Shown: in pieces, positions 9,235 to 18,463 of the stretch | Position numbering within the stretch: the stretch's first letter is position 1 | Layout: the number at the start of each line of letters is the position of its first letter | Source of the DNA: JAAYUJ01 sp963698165 | Lineage (GTDB): Bacteria > Desulfobacterota > Syntrophobacteria > Syntrophobacterales > Syntrophobacteraceae | Direction: 5' to 3' | NCBI GenBank assembly: GCA_963698165.1 | Contig: CAVOPT010000008.1 | Coordinates: forward strand, 279,031 to 343,030 | Length of the DNA: 64,000 nucleotides | Position numbers and translations under genes: made by a program | Notes under the pieces: generated by a model | Databases searched by the model: none | Seen by the model: only the letters and a program-made list of their open reading frames with translations | Told to the model about the DNA's origin: nothing

Positions 9235-9750
9235 GGCAACATCCCGTGTGCTCGGTAACCCAGAATTTTCACAATGCTTACGTACCCTGAACACATCAAT
9301 GCAAATTCGTGTGTTTAAAAAGCTCTAAAACCCAATATGTTGACCTACGTGCTGCCGCAGAGGCGGCACATGGGGACGCGCACAATCGATGAAATGGAAG
9401 CTCGCGACGTCGGAGGATGCATCCGGTTCAAAACGCGTGATTTATATGTAGTAGCGGGGTGCGAAACGGGCAATGGGTACTACTACCTAATTTTGGGCGG
9501 GAAGGAATGATCAGGTTGACCAAACCCGTCATTTTGGGAGAGAGCTTTCATAGTGGAAGAGCCGGTTGGCTTTGCAGGGGATGCGGAAAATTCTAAAAAA
9601 CGGCTGACCGCAGAGGGCACAGAGAACGCTGAGAAATCTTATCTCCTGATTCAATATCTGTGATCTCAGCGTGCTCAGCGGTGGGGTTTTCTCACACCAC
9701 ATGGGGTTATACGAACATTCCCAAGTATGAAAGAACCTGACACAAGCCAA
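9235..9750. other. Gene-free, AT-richer interval
   Basis: No gene could be supported here. The interval holds a short stem-loop, TGCCGC-AGAG-GCGGCA, near 9354-9369, a spaced inverted repeat GTAGTAG/CTACTAC around 9449-9487, and the palindromic repeat listed at 9607-9682. Confidence 0.5.
9607..9682. repeat. Intergenic palindromic repeat (CTCAGCGTGCTCAGCGGT type)
   Basis: The left part begins ACCGCAGAG and ends ACGCTGAG; the right arm reads CTCAGCGTGCTCAGCGGT, whose complement matches these ends. It lies just past the stop of the sulfatase gene. Related elements occur at 43932-43989 and, in CACGAAG form, at 13232-13282. A terminator or REP-like role is possible. Confidence 0.55.
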
Positions 9751-11691
9751 TCACCGGTCATCCCGGGTGCTATCCAGGCGATTCTCGAAGAGATAGCCGG
9801 CAGTCTGGAAGTAATCTATGGAGCGGGCGACCAAAGCTTCATCGTGGGGAAGATGGGTCACTGCACCTGTCTTGGGGTCATACCGGTACACTGCATCTTT
9901 TCGCATGGGTTCGAGAACAGCAAGCGTGTCTCCATCCATATAGCCCAACAGTTGGTAACTGCCGATGAAAGCCCTTTCGTCCCTCTTTGCCATGCGGAAA
10001 ACATCCATTCCGTAGAAACGACTTCGGTAGCTCCACTGCATTAAACCCAAAAGGGTCGGGCCGAAGTCTATCTGACTGCAGAGCATGCCGACTCGCCGAG
10101 GAGAAAAGAGGGCTGGGCTGTAAATGATGAGCGGCACCTTGTAGTTTTTTATCGGCAGATCGGTTTTTCCCGCACTGTTTGCGCAATGATCGGCAACAAT
10201 GACGAAGACCGTATTGGCATACCAGGGTCTTTCCTTTGCTTTGCGCAAGAACTCCCCAATGGCATGATCCGTATACTTCACTGCACCCCGTCTGCCCGTG
10301 CCTGAAGGAATGTCGATCCTTCCCTCCGGGTAGGTGTAAGGCCGGTGGTTCGAGGTTGTCATGACGAAATGATAGAAGGGTTTGCCTTCCTGGTATGCAC
10401 CATCCGCTTCATGGAGCACCCACTCATAAAGGTCCTCGTCGGCGGCACCCCATGCGTTGGTGAAAGTGATTGCTTCTTTCGGTGCCTTCCCTCGGTCGAC
10501 GACCCTGTAGCCGTTGTTCTCGAAAAAATAGGTCATGTTGTCGAAATAGCCGTAACCCCCATAAAGAAAAACCGTGTCATAGCCGCGTGATTTGAACACG
10601 GACCCCAATGAGAAGAGGTCTTCGTTGTGGGGCCGCTTCACTATGGATCTTCCAGGGGTGGGCGGCAGTGAGAGGGTGAGGGCTTCGATGGCCCGGTCCG
10701 TTCGGGTGCCTGTCGCATAGAAATTCGTGAAGAGAATACCGCCATCCGCGATGTCATCCAAATTGGGAGTGAGTTTTGCCTTGTTGCCGAACACCCCGAG
10801 GAAATCGGCACTCAGACTTTCCACGGTAATCTGAATCACGTTGCAGCGCTTTTCCTCCCCTGGGTTTCCTATCATCCTTGTGATGTTGAAGGGATCTTGG
10901 GAGAGGAACGTGCCGTTCTCCGTTTCAAGGTGTTCCCGAAGGTTCAGGAACGCCTGGCGGTTGTCTTCAGTTTCGTAGAAAGCGGGGTAGCTGAGCTCAT
11001 TGTTGCGGAAGGCTGCAAAGAATGAATACAGTCCATTTCTGGCCAGTTCCCGGTTGTAGCTGTTTTCGAATGCCGGGACCATCTGGTTGTTCACCGCGAA
11101 GTTGAAGATCAAGGGCAAGGAAAGAATACCTGCTCCACGGATGACGCGATCTTTCCACGCGGTGTTGGATTGAAGCCAAACCTCGAAGCAACCCGACCGG
11201 TGGAGCAGGAAGAACACCATGCCCGTCATGAGGAACAGGCCCCCGAAGATCAGGGGCAGGGGAAAAGATTCGCGAATATTGCCCAGAACCTCTGTCGTGT
11301 AGACGAGGTAATCGACCGCGATGAAGTTGAACCTTGCCCCGTATTCCTTCCAGAAGAACCATTCCACCGCGCCGCAGAAAAGCAGGAAATAGAGCACGAA
11401 AAAAAAGAAAACCATGGCAGCCCGGCGGTGAAATCTGGTCATAAAAATCTTGCGGGGCAACAGAGTCGAGTAGATCACGACGGGGATCGCCCAATAGGAG
11501 GCGCTTGCCAGGTCGAAGAAAAAGCCGCAAAGAAAAACGCCCAGAAGACTCAAAGGGTTCCAGTCGATGGATGCGTGGGAGGCAATCAGGAGCACCACTC
11601 TCGTCAGAAACGAAACCGAAAGAAACAGGAAGCAGAAAAGGGCCGTCCCTCCGTGGCGGTTGGCAAACATCCCCTGTATCATCTGTGTCAT
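9751..11691 (-). CDS. LTA synthase-family sulfatase / phosphoglycerol transferase
   Basis: Inner-membrane enzyme of the alkaline-phosphatase superfamily, related to LtaS and OpgB, which transfer phosphoglycerol-type groups to polymers or glucans in the periplasm. The 646-residue protein has about five membrane segments in the first 220 residues, then a sulfatase domain. The segment VIQITVESLSADFLGVFG supplies the metal-binding Glu region, FYATGTRTDRAIEAL the presumed Thr nucleophile, and VIVADHCANS a C-terminal metal site. The start at 11691 follows GGAGGT; the open frame extends further upstream but lacks a ribosome site. The substrate is unknown; in a Gram-negative cell an OpgB-like role or lipid/polysaccharide modification is more likely than lipoteichoic acid synthesis. 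It is transcribed alone. Confidence 0.82.
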   Translation of the reverse strand: MTQMIQGMFANRHGGTALFCFLFLSVSFLTRVVLLIASHASIDWNPLSLLGVFLCGFFFDLASASYWAIPVVIYSTLLPRKIFMTRFHRRAAMVFFFFVLYFLLFCGAVEWFFWKEYGARFNFIAVDYLVYTTEVLGNIRESFPLPLIFGGLFLMTGMVFFLLHRSGCFEVWLQSNTAWKDRVIRGAGILSLPLIFNFAVNNQMVPAFENSYNRELARNGLYSFFAAFRNNELSYPAFYETEDNRQAFLNLREHLETENGTFLSQDPFNITRMIGNPGEEKRCNVIQITVESLSADFLGVFGNKAKLTPNLDDIADGGILFTNFYATGTRTDRAIEALTLSLPPTPGRSIVKRPHNEDLFSLGSVFKSRGYDTVFLYGGYGYFDNMTYFFENNGYRVVDRGKAPKEAITFTNAWGAADEDLYEWVLHEADGAYQEGKPFYHFVMTTSNHRPYTYPEGRIDIPSGTGRRGAVKYTDHAIGEFLRKAKERPWYANTVFVIVADHCANSAGKTDLPIKNYKVPLIIYSPALFSPRRVGMLCSQIDFGPTLLGLMQWSYRSRFYGMDVFRMAKRDERAFIGSYQLLGYMDGDTLAVLEPMRKDAVYRYDPKTGAVTHLPHDEALVARSIDYFQTAGYLFENRLDSTRDDR

Positions 11692-12054
11692 CGATTGAAG
11701 ACCTCCTGATTCTCGTCGGGAGTCCTGAGCATGAACGCCGGTCCCGGACCGACTTCCTCGGGAGCCATGACGGAGGGGATCGTGGATCCGACCGATTCTC
11801 TCGCACTCCCTCATGCCCAGGAGATGGAGACATTTTAAACGGCAAGTCAAGCTCTTGCCGCGAGGCCTTATCCTACATCAAATGAAACATCCCGGACAGG
11901 AATTCTCCGGGCCGGTGGACTCCCGCCTCAAATGGTCAGATGTTCTTACATTTCTCATGAAAGGTTTGTCTGAGGTCGTTTGAAGTGTTACGAAGCCATG
12001 AAAAACAGTTGGCGACATGTTGGACTGAAACTGATTGGAGGTGGCACCCTGTCC

Positions 12055-13176
12055 ATGATTCGATTTCTTCTGACTTTCATAGTGGCCTACAGCCTGATGA
12101 ACGGATACGTGCTCAACAAAGCCAGAGCTCTGTTTCCCGATCGTCCGTCCACGCGAATCCTTCTCCTCTGCTTTCTCGCCCTGATGGTATTCGCTCCCAT
12201 GGGGGCCCGTCTCTGTGAGAGGGGAGGGCACCCGACCCTCGCCCACCTCCTCGCCTTCACGGGTTACCCGTGGATGGGGTTCGTGTTCCTTGCCTTCTGG
12301 GTATTTCTGCTGACAGATGCAGTCTCCCTAATGGCCAAATACACCCACGTGGCTCCCGCCCTGCACAATCCTCTCCTCAAGACCAGAGGGGCCGCAGTCG
12401 TCATTTTCGGGATCGTCGCCCTGATTTTTCTCTACGGTATTGTGGAGGCCCGGTCCATCAGGACGGAACGCGTCACCATCACCACGTCCAAGCTTCCACC
12501 GGGCGTGGATCGCCTTAGGATCGCCCAGATCTCCGACGTGCACCTGGGACTCATCGTGGGGGAGGGGCGATTGAAGAATATGCTTCAGATGGTTGAAGCG
12601 GAAAAACCGGACCTGTTGGTTGCCACGGGAGACATGGTGGATGGAAACATCGTGGACCGCGGAGAAATCTTTCGGCAATTCCAGGCCCTTCAGCCGCCCC
12701 TGGGTAAATTCGCCGTCACTGGAAACCATGAGGTGTACACAGGAATCGCGCAGTCCTTCGAGGCTTTGAGAATGGCTGGTTTTCGCATCCTGGAAGGGGA
12801 AGCTGTGGATGTGGGCGGGGTGCTCACTGTCGCTGGGGTGGATGATCCGGCAAGGGGCGCCCCGATGGATGAGGCTGCGCTGCTCGAGCCTTTACAGAAC
12901 GGCAGGTTCGTTCTTTTCCTGAAGCATCGTCCGCAGCCTGTCGAGAACAGCCAGGGCCTTTTCGATCTGCAGCTTTCGGGTCACACGCACCGAGGTCAGA
13001 TTTTTCCCTTCCGCTTCTTCACGGGCATGTCGTACCCGATGCAGGACGGGTTGTATCACCTGAAGAACGGATCGAAGCTCTACACAAGTCGGGGTTCAGG
13101 GACCTGGGGGCCGCCCATCAGGGTCCTGTCGCCCCCCGAGGTCACCATCATCGACCTGGTTGCCGGAAACGGGTGA
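12055..13176 (+). CDS. Membrane-anchored metallophosphoesterase (YkuE/YaeI-like)
   Basis: Calcineurin-like phosphoesterase with an N-terminal membrane region of about four hydrophobic segments (residues 1-150). The catalytic domain shows the two-metal signature in order: QISDVHLG, ATGDMVDG, VTGNHEVY, FLKHRP and LSGHTHRGQ. Relatives act on lipid-linked or membrane substrates; the substrate here is unknown. At 373 residues it has the usual length for this subclass. The ATG at 12055 coincides with the start of the first hydrophobic segment and has GGAGGT 12 bases upstream; in-frame ATGs at 11980 and 11998 are alternatives. It is divergent from the sulfatase. The 290 bp between them holds no gene I can support. 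Confidence 0.85.
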   Translation: MIRFLLTFIVAYSLMNGYVLNKARALFPDRPSTRILLLCFLALMVFAPMGARLCERGGHPTLAHLLAFTGYPWMGFVFLAFWVFLLTDAVSLMAKYTHVAPALHNPLLKTRGAAVVIFGIVALIFLYGIVEARSIRTERVTITTSKLPPGVDRLRIAQISDVHLGLIVGEGRLKNMLQMVEAEKPDLLVATGDMVDGNIVDRGEIFRQFQALQPPLGKFAVTGNHEVYTGIAQSFEALRMAGFRILEGEAVDVGGVLTVAGVDDPARGAPMDEAALLEPLQNGRFVLFLKHRPQPVENSQGLFDLQLSGHTHRGQIFPFRFFTGMSYPMQDGLYHLKNGSKLYTSRGSGTWGPPIRVLSPPEVTIIDLVAGNG

Positions 13177-13231
13177 ACGGAGGGAAATTTGAGATACACT
13201 CGCACTTTACTTTTGCGGTTTCTGTTCACAA

Positions 13232-13282
13232 ACCACGAAGCACGAAGAAACACGAAGAAAACTCAGTTTTTCATCTTCGTGG
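13232..13282. repeat. Intergenic CACGAAG repeat
   Basis: Direct copies of a CACGAAGA-like unit (ACCACGAAGCACGAAGAAA, then ACACGAAGAAA) are followed by the inverted partner CTTCGTGG at 13275-13282. It sits between two convergent genes, which fits a terminator-like role. Similar material recurs at 42724-42802. Confidence 0.5.
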
Positions 13283-13292
13283 GCATAATTTC

Positions 13293-14369
13293 CTATCCCG
13301 CTCTCCCGACGCCCTGAATGCTCAGCAACTGCTGAAGTTTTTCGTGGGCGGCTCCGCTTGCGAGAGCGGTTCTGGCCTGTTCCAGCCCCTCCTTGTACGT
13401 CCCTGCGCGGCCGGCAATGTAAAGTGCTGCGGCCGCGTTCATGCAGAAAAAGTCCCCCCGGGGAGTGTCGACTCTTCCCCGGAGAACCTCCAAGATGGCT
13501 TCCGCGTTTTCCCGGGCGCTGGCACCGCTGGCGATGGCGGAAAACGGAGCCGTCCTCAGGCCGAAGTCCTCGGGGGTCACTTCGTAAGTGTCAATCCTGG
13601 AGTTCCTCAATTCCACCACCCGCGTGGGACCGGACAGGGAAAACTCGTCCATGCCCCGGGCGGCGTCGATGCCGCTGACCATTCCATAAGGAGCCAGAGC
13701 CGCAGGCATGCCGATCTCCTTCAGAACGGAAATCAGCTGGTCGCACACGAGAGGGGAATAGGCCCCGATGACGATGCAATTGGTCTCCTCGCAAGGTCGG
13801 GTGAGGGGACCGATGATGTTGAAAGCCGATGTGAAGCGCATGGACTGGATCAGGCGCGCCCAGCCGGACTTGAGAAAGCTCTCCCCCGGGAGATAACAGA
13901 TCCCGTAACGGGCAAGGCACTCTTCCGCCAGAGAGAGGGGCCCGTTCAGGTCGATGCCGAAAATCTCGAAGATGTCGGAGGCTCCCGACACTCCCGTGAC
14001 CAGCCTCGCGCCCTTCTTGGCGATGGGCAAACCGCAGGCCCCGGCAATGAGGGCCGCCGGAGTGGAGCAGTTGACCGTCTTCAGAGCGTCGGACCCCGTG
14101 CCCACGATGTCACAGACGGCCCCGGACAGGTTCACGCGGATCTTGGCGGTGTCGTGGCGATCCAGGGCATCCCACGCGCCGGAGAGCTCCTCTGTCGTGG
14201 GACCTCTTGCAATGTGGGCCATGAGGAAGGCCCCCTGCTGCAATTCAGGCTGCTCGTTGAGAATCACCTGCCGGTAAGCGTCGCATGCAAGCTCCCGGGT
14301 CATGGTCTCCCCGGCGGCGACGGAGCAGATCAGTCTGCCGAATTCACGCAGCTGGTTTTCCGGTGTCAT
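13293..14369 (-). CDS. TrpD-like anthranilate phosphoribosyltransferase family protein
   Basis: Member of the nucleoside phosphorylase-like phosphoribosyltransferase family (358 residues). It carries the PRPP-binding loop in variant form, GTGSDALKTVNCST (usually GTGGDGLHTFNIST), the lid segment KKGARLVTGVSGASDIFE, and the family segment SAFNIIGPLTRPC. The start at 14369 (MTPENQLREF) follows GGAGGG. No other trp gene is present; instead it lies 52 bp downstream of an MDR dehydrogenase on the same strand. It may therefore be a true TrpD in a scattered pathway, or a paralogue that ribosylates another aromatic amine. The fold assignment is secure; the substrate is not. Confidence 0.75.
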   Translation of the reverse strand: MTPENQLREFGRLICSVAAGETMTRELACDAYRQVILNEQPELQQGAFLMAHIARGPTTEELSGAWDALDRHDTAKIRVNLSGAVCDIVGTGSDALKTVNCSTPAALIAGACGLPIAKKGARLVTGVSGASDIFEIFGIDLNGPLSLAEECLARYGICYLPGESFLKSGWARLIQSMRFTSAFNIIGPLTRPCEETNCIVIGAYSPLVCDQLISVLKEIGMPAALAPYGMVSGIDAARGMDEFSLSGPTRVVELRNSRIDTYEVTPEDFGLRTAPFSAIASGASARENAEAILEVLRGRVDTPRGDFFCMNAAAALYIAGRAGTYKEGLEQARTALASGAAHEKLQQLLSIQGVGRAG

Positions 14370-14421
14370 CAAACAATTCCCTCCGTTTCGGGTCGTTGGA
14401 AATCCTTGGGAAATGAAAACT

Positions 14422-15399
14422 TCACAGCCGGACGACAATCTTCATGCTTTTTCCCGAAAGGACGTTTTTCAGCGCCTCGAGGGAATGGTCCAGGCCGATC
14501 ACCCTTTCGACGAGGAGTTCCAGGGAGTCCCCGTGTTTTTGGATGAGGGCGAGGGCTTCGCCCATTTGCTTGCGGGTGCATCCGTAGGCGCCCACGATCT
14601 TCAGTTGGCGGTAGTGGATTTCATTGAGAAGAAAGGATGGGACTGTGAGGGCGTCGGTCAGCCCGCTGAAAAGGCAGAAGGTGCCTCCCGGCCTCAAGCG
14701 GGGGAGACCGTCCTCGAGGGTTCGCGCTGAAGGAGCCGCGTTGACCGCGGCGTGGAAGCGGGATTCGTTGAATTCCACGCAACCTTCGACGTTCAGGCGA
14801 TCTCTGAATGCCCTGCTTCGAGCCAGCTTTTGGGCATCGGGTTCCGCCAGGGTGACGTGGGCGCCCTTCACTCGGGCGGCCAGGGACATCATCAATCCCA
14901 CGGGTCCTCCCCCGTAGATGAGAAGCCTTTCCCCGGAGGAAAGCCGGGTGAGTTCCAGGGCATTCAAGGTGCACGCCAGGGGTTCGGCAAGGCAGGCAAG
15001 GTGGGAGGGGATCTCCGAAGGCACGGGGATGAGGCTTGATTTTGGAACCGCAACTGACTCGGCCAGACCTCCGTCTCGATGGAAGCCGAGGATCCGCATC
15101 CGCGGGCAGAGGTTTTCCTCGCCTCGAACACAGGGTTCACAGCTCCCGCAGGCATGCCCGGGCCAGACAACGCAGCGCGTTCCGCCAAGCACTTCCTCGC
15201 CGCAGATCTCATGGCCGAGGATGCGAGGCAGGGAAAGGTCCCGGTGCCCCTTTTCGGACATCTTCGCGTCGGTTCGACAGATGGCGCAATGGGTCACCCG
15301 GACAAGCGTTTCGCCGTCCTTGGCTTCAGGGCCTGGAACGTCCACGATACGCGGACGGCCCGTCGTGTCCAGCTGAAGTGCTTTCATGGCATCATGCAA
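14422..15399 (-). CDS. Zinc-dependent MDR alcohol dehydrogenase family protein
   Basis: Medium-chain dehydrogenase/reductase of 325 residues. Catalytic zinc ligands are visible in HCAICRTD and GHEICGEE. The structural zinc site is the four-Cys CGSCEPCVRGEENLC. The Rossmann nucleotide motif reads YGGGPVGLMMSL near residue 165. The substrate cannot be read from sequence. The gene begins 14 bp after smpB and is followed by the TrpD-like gene, so ptsH-ptsI-smpB-adh-trpD-like could form one long transcript. Two ATGs (15399 and 15390) are possible; neither has a strong ribosome site. Confidence 0.82.
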   Translation of the reverse strand: MHDAMKALQLDTTGRPRIVDVPGPEAKDGETLVRVTHCAICRTDAKMSEKGHRDLSLPRILGHEICGEEVLGGTRCVVWPGHACGSCEPCVRGEENLCPRMRILGFHRDGGLAESVAVPKSSLIPVPSEIPSHLACLAEPLACTLNALELTRLSSGERLLIYGGGPVGLMMSLAARVKGAHVTLAEPDAQKLARSRAFRDRLNVEGCVEFNESRFHAAVNAAPSARTLEDGLPRLRPGGTFCLFSGLTDALTVPSFLLNEIHYRQLKIVGAYGCTRKQMGEALALIQKHGDSLELLVERVIGLDHSLEALKNVLSGKSMKIVVRL

Positions 15400-15413
15400 C
15401 GGTTTGTGCCCGG

Positions 15414-15905
15414 TCAGTTCACCTTGCGGTCCTTGCGCATCCGTTCGATTTCCCGGGCCGTTTCCTTCCGCTTGAGGCTCTCCCGCTTGTCATAGAGCTT
15501 CTTGCCCTGGGCCAGACCGAGCTCCACCTTGGCTTTTCCCTTGTTGAAGTAAAGCTTGAGCGGGATGAGGGACAGGCCTTTTTCCTGGGTCTTTCCGTAT
15601 AGCCGCTTGATCTCGAATCGGTGGAGAAGGAGTTTCCTGACTCTCTCGGGCTCGTGGTTTTCGTAAGAAGCGTGGCTGTATGGGCTGATGTGGAGTCCGT
15701 AGAGGAACACCTCGTTGTTCCTCACCCGCGCGTAGCTGTCCTTGAGGTTGGCGCGGCCCTCTCTCAAGGCTTTGACCTCTGTTCCCTTGAGGACAATGCC
15801 GGCTTCGACGCTCTCCAGGATGGTGTAGTCGTGATAGGCCTTCCTGTTTTGGCAGACGAGGCGAATTTCCCGGGATTGGGCGATGTCTGTCTTGGGTTTA
15901 GCCAT
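15414..15905 (-). CDS. smpB: SsrA-binding protein SmpB
   Basis: Binds tmRNA and brings it to stalled ribosomes for trans-translation. The 163 residues match the family closely: NRKAYHDYTILESVEAGIVL, GTEVKALREGRANLKDSYA, VFLYGLHISPYSHASYENHE, RKLLLHRFEIKRL, and a basic C-terminal tail rich in Lys/Arg, which enters the ribosomal A site in this family. The start at 15905 (MAKPKTDIAQ) follows GGTGGAG; the open frame extends 24 residues further without similarity. No tmRNA gene was recognised nearby. ptsI lies 86 bp upstream on the same strand. Confidence 0.95.
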   Translation of the reverse strand: MAKPKTDIAQSREIRLVCQNRKAYHDYTILESVEAGIVLKGTEVKALREGRANLKDSYARVRNNEVFLYGLHISPYSHASYENHEPERVRKLLLHRFEIKRLYGKTQEKGLSLIPLKLYFNKGKAKVELGLAQGKKLYDKRESLKRKETAREIERMRKDRKVN

Positions 15906-15991
15906 GTTGCTCCACCGACCATCCGACCGGCATCCCCGGCGGAAAATGCCTGCGGGGGATCGGATGGGCCTTTCCACCTCTCTTGTTGGTT

Positions 15992-17827
15992 TCAGTTTTT
16001 GAACCGGTCTCTTCCCAGCTGCATTTTTCTCCGGAGCGCCGCATGGGCCAGCTCCAAATCCGGTTCCATAACCCGAAGCTCTTCGGGGAAAAGGTGCTGC
16101 AGCGTCTCCTGCACCTCGGCGCTGATTTCCTCGGCGGTGCTCAGTTGAAGGGCCTTTTTCACAAGGCGGCGGCAGTCCTTCAAGAGAGAACGGCAGATGA
16201 GGTGTTTCACTCGAGGAACCGCCTGGGGGTTCATGCTCAGGCTATCGAGTTGGAGCCCGAGGAGTATGGGAACGTAAAGGGTTTCGCCGGCCATTTCCCC
16301 GCACAGGCTCACGGAAATCCCAGCCCGGTGCCCGGCGTCGACGGTTTGCTTGATGAACCGAAGCACCGCCGGGTGGAGGGGTTCATAGAGGTACGCCACG
16401 TGCTCATTGGCCCGGTCGATGCCCATGCTGTACTGGATCAGGTCGTTTGTGCCGATGCTGAAGAAATCCACTTCCCTGGACAGCAGATCAGCCACGGCAA
16501 CCGCCGATGGCACTTCGATCATCACCCCGACGGGCATCCTTGCGTCGAAGGCAATGCCGCCGGCCCTGAGCTCATCCTGCACCTCGCGCAGCACCTTCCT
16601 GGCCTTGTGAAGCTCCGCCACTCCCGACACCATGGGAAACATGAGGCGTATGTTTTTCGCAGCGGCGGTTGCACGGAGTATGGCACGCAGCTGGGTCTTG
16701 AAAAGGTCGGGGTAATGGAGGCAGAGCCGGATGGAGCGCAACCCGAGGGCCGGGTTCATTTCCTCCAGCTTCGGAAACCAGGTGGAGAGCTTGTCGGCAC
16801 CCAGGTCCAGGGTGCGCAGGGTCACCCACATGGGGGCCATGAGCTCCGCCAGTTCTCGATAATCATTGTACAGAGCTTCCTCGTCGGGGAGATCCGTGCG
16901 GTTCATGAAAGAGAATTCCGTGCGGTAGAGCCCTATGCCCTCGGCCCCATTGTCCTTGACGGCGACGATCTCCTCGATGAGCTCGATGTTGGCCTCCACC
17001 TTGACGGAATATCCGTCCAGTGTTCGGGCCGGCAGGTGGGCCAGTCGGGAGATCTGCCTGAAATAATTCTCGAGCTCCTCCTGACGCTTCGTGTACTGGG
17101 TGATCTCGTCTTCCGAGGGGTTCAGGACCACGCGGCCCGTGGTGCCGTCAATGATGATGACCTCCCCCGTCTTCACGAGCCCGGTGACCTGGTCGGCCCC
17201 CACTATGGCCGGAATGTTGAGGGACCTCGCAACGATGGATGTGTGGGAAGTGCGGCCTCCCATTTCGGTGAGGAGGCCGAGGGTCCGGTCGAACTGCAGT
17301 TGAGCCGCGTCGGCCGGTGAAAGGTCGTGGGACACCAGGATGACCCGTTCCCGAATGCCTTTTAAGGGATCGTCCTCCCCGCCTGCGAGGTTCCGCAATA
17401 CGCGCTCACCCACTGCATCCACATCGGCCACCCGGCTCCTGATGTATTCATCGTCCAGGGTGGTGAAGCGTTCGTGAGCCTTGTCAAGAGACCTGACCAG
17501 CGCCCACTGGGCATTGATCCGTTCCTGGCGGATCAGTTGGAGTGTCGCCCCGTATATGAGGCGGTCCCGCAGGATCAACTGGTGTACTTCGAGGAGCTTG
17601 ATGTGTTCCTTGAAGTCCGGGTGAACACGCTGCTTGAGAGCTTCGAGGTCTTGCTCCGCCTTGGACACGGCGGCCTCAAACCTGGCGCACTCCTCATCCA
17701 ATGAATCGTCTCCGAGGAGGTTCGTCTGAGGGACGACGATACGCGCCCGGGCCAGCACATAAGCTTTCCCGATGGCAATGCCGGGAGATACTCCGATTCC
17801 TTGAACGATTCTGTGGGCGGAATCCAT
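15992..17827 (-). CDS. ptsI: PTS enzyme I, phosphoenolpyruvate-protein phosphotransferase
   Basis: Cytoplasmic enzyme that autophosphorylates from PEP and passes the phosphate to HPr. The 611 residues show the N-terminal HPr-binding region, the active-site His (residue 195) in GGRTSHTSIVARSLNIPAIVG, and the PEP-binding TIM barrel with FSIGTNDLIQYSMGIDRAN and VSLCGEMAGE. Length is normal (about 575-615). It follows ptsH by 160 bp. No sugar-specific EII gene is in the window, so the pair may serve a regulatory PTS or a mannose-family EIIA elsewhere, as is common in Desulfobacterota. The start at 17827 gives the usual N-terminus; a 10-residue extension is possible. Confidence 0.95.
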   Translation of the reverse strand: MDSAHRIVQGIGVSPGIAIGKAYVLARARIVVPQTNLLGDDSLDEECARFEAAVSKAEQDLEALKQRVHPDFKEHIKLLEVHQLILRDRLIYGATLQLIRQERINAQWALVRSLDKAHERFTTLDDEYIRSRVADVDAVGERVLRNLAGGEDDPLKGIRERVILVSHDLSPADAAQLQFDRTLGLLTEMGGRTSHTSIVARSLNIPAIVGADQVTGLVKTGEVIIIDGTTGRVVLNPSEDEITQYTKRQEELENYFRQISRLAHLPARTLDGYSVKVEANIELIEEIVAVKDNGAEGIGLYRTEFSFMNRTDLPDEEALYNDYRELAELMAPMWVTLRTLDLGADKLSTWFPKLEEMNPALGLRSIRLCLHYPDLFKTQLRAILRATAAAKNIRLMFPMVSGVAELHKARKVLREVQDELRAGGIAFDARMPVGVMIEVPSAVAVADLLSREVDFFSIGTNDLIQYSMGIDRANEHVAYLYEPLHPAVLRFIKQTVDAGHRAGISVSLCGEMAGETLYVPILLGLQLDSLSMNPQAVPRVKHLICRSLLKDCRRLVKKALQLSTAEEISAEVQETLQHLFPEELRVMEPDLELAHAALRRKMQLGRDRFKN

Positions 17828-17987
17828 CAAAAGTTTTCCGTGAGCGAGAAACACCATCAGCGGTTTAGGGGTGCAGGAGGATCCGAGAGGGCCTTGGGGC
17901 CTGATTGCGGGGGTACCGACACCGCTTGCCTTGCCTTCTCGGTGCGGGAGGTAGGCTTCGAATCAGAAAACGATCAAGGAGAAAAAC

Positions 17988-18290
17988 TCACATCTCGCCG
18001 AATTTCGTCTGAAACAGGATGGCAAGGGCTTTCAAGGCGTCGGATGCATCGGGTCCGCTTGCGGACACATTAACCGTGCTGCCGTGAGGACAAACCAGTG
18101 TCAACACATCGAGGATACTTTTGCCGTTGACCTTGTTTCCACTCTTCAAAATCCATATGTCAGACTGGAACTGATTGGCGACCTTGACGATCTGGGCGGC
18201 AACTCGCGCGTGAATGCCGAGTTTGTTTCCGATGATGAATTCCCTCTCCACTACGTCCATCTTTTCAGCGACATTGGATTGCGCACTCAT
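17988..18290 (-). CDS. ptsH: HPr phosphocarrier protein
   Basis: Small PTS carrier that accepts phosphate from enzyme I at a His. From 18290 it has 100 residues. The active-site region reads NKLGIHARVAAQIVKVA with His27; most HPr proteins have HARPA, so Pro is replaced by Val here. A regulatory-type Ser58 lies in KVNGKSILDVLTLV, the position phosphorylated by HPr kinase in other bacteria. The start was set at the ATG following GAGGATGAA; an internal ATG ten codons later is also possible. ptsI is downstream. The lipase-like gene upstream on the same strand ends 173 bp away. Confidence 0.9.
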   Translation of the reverse strand: MSAQSNVAEKMDVVEREFIIGNKLGIHARVAAQIVKVANQFQSDIWILKSGNKVNGKSILDVLTLVCPHGSTVNVSASGPDASDALKALAILFQTKFGEM

Positions 18291-18463
18291 TTCATCCTCA
18301 AACCCCAAGTCCCGCCGTCTCTTAGCACATGGCCCTGTTGAAGTCAACTCATAGGGGTCGTCGAAGGGCATTTTTCAGTCTCATGAATCCAAGGACTCCG
18401 TGAACGGCTCGAGGGGCTCCATGTCCTCGCCTGGGAGACATTGCCCTTGACCATTTTCGATTA

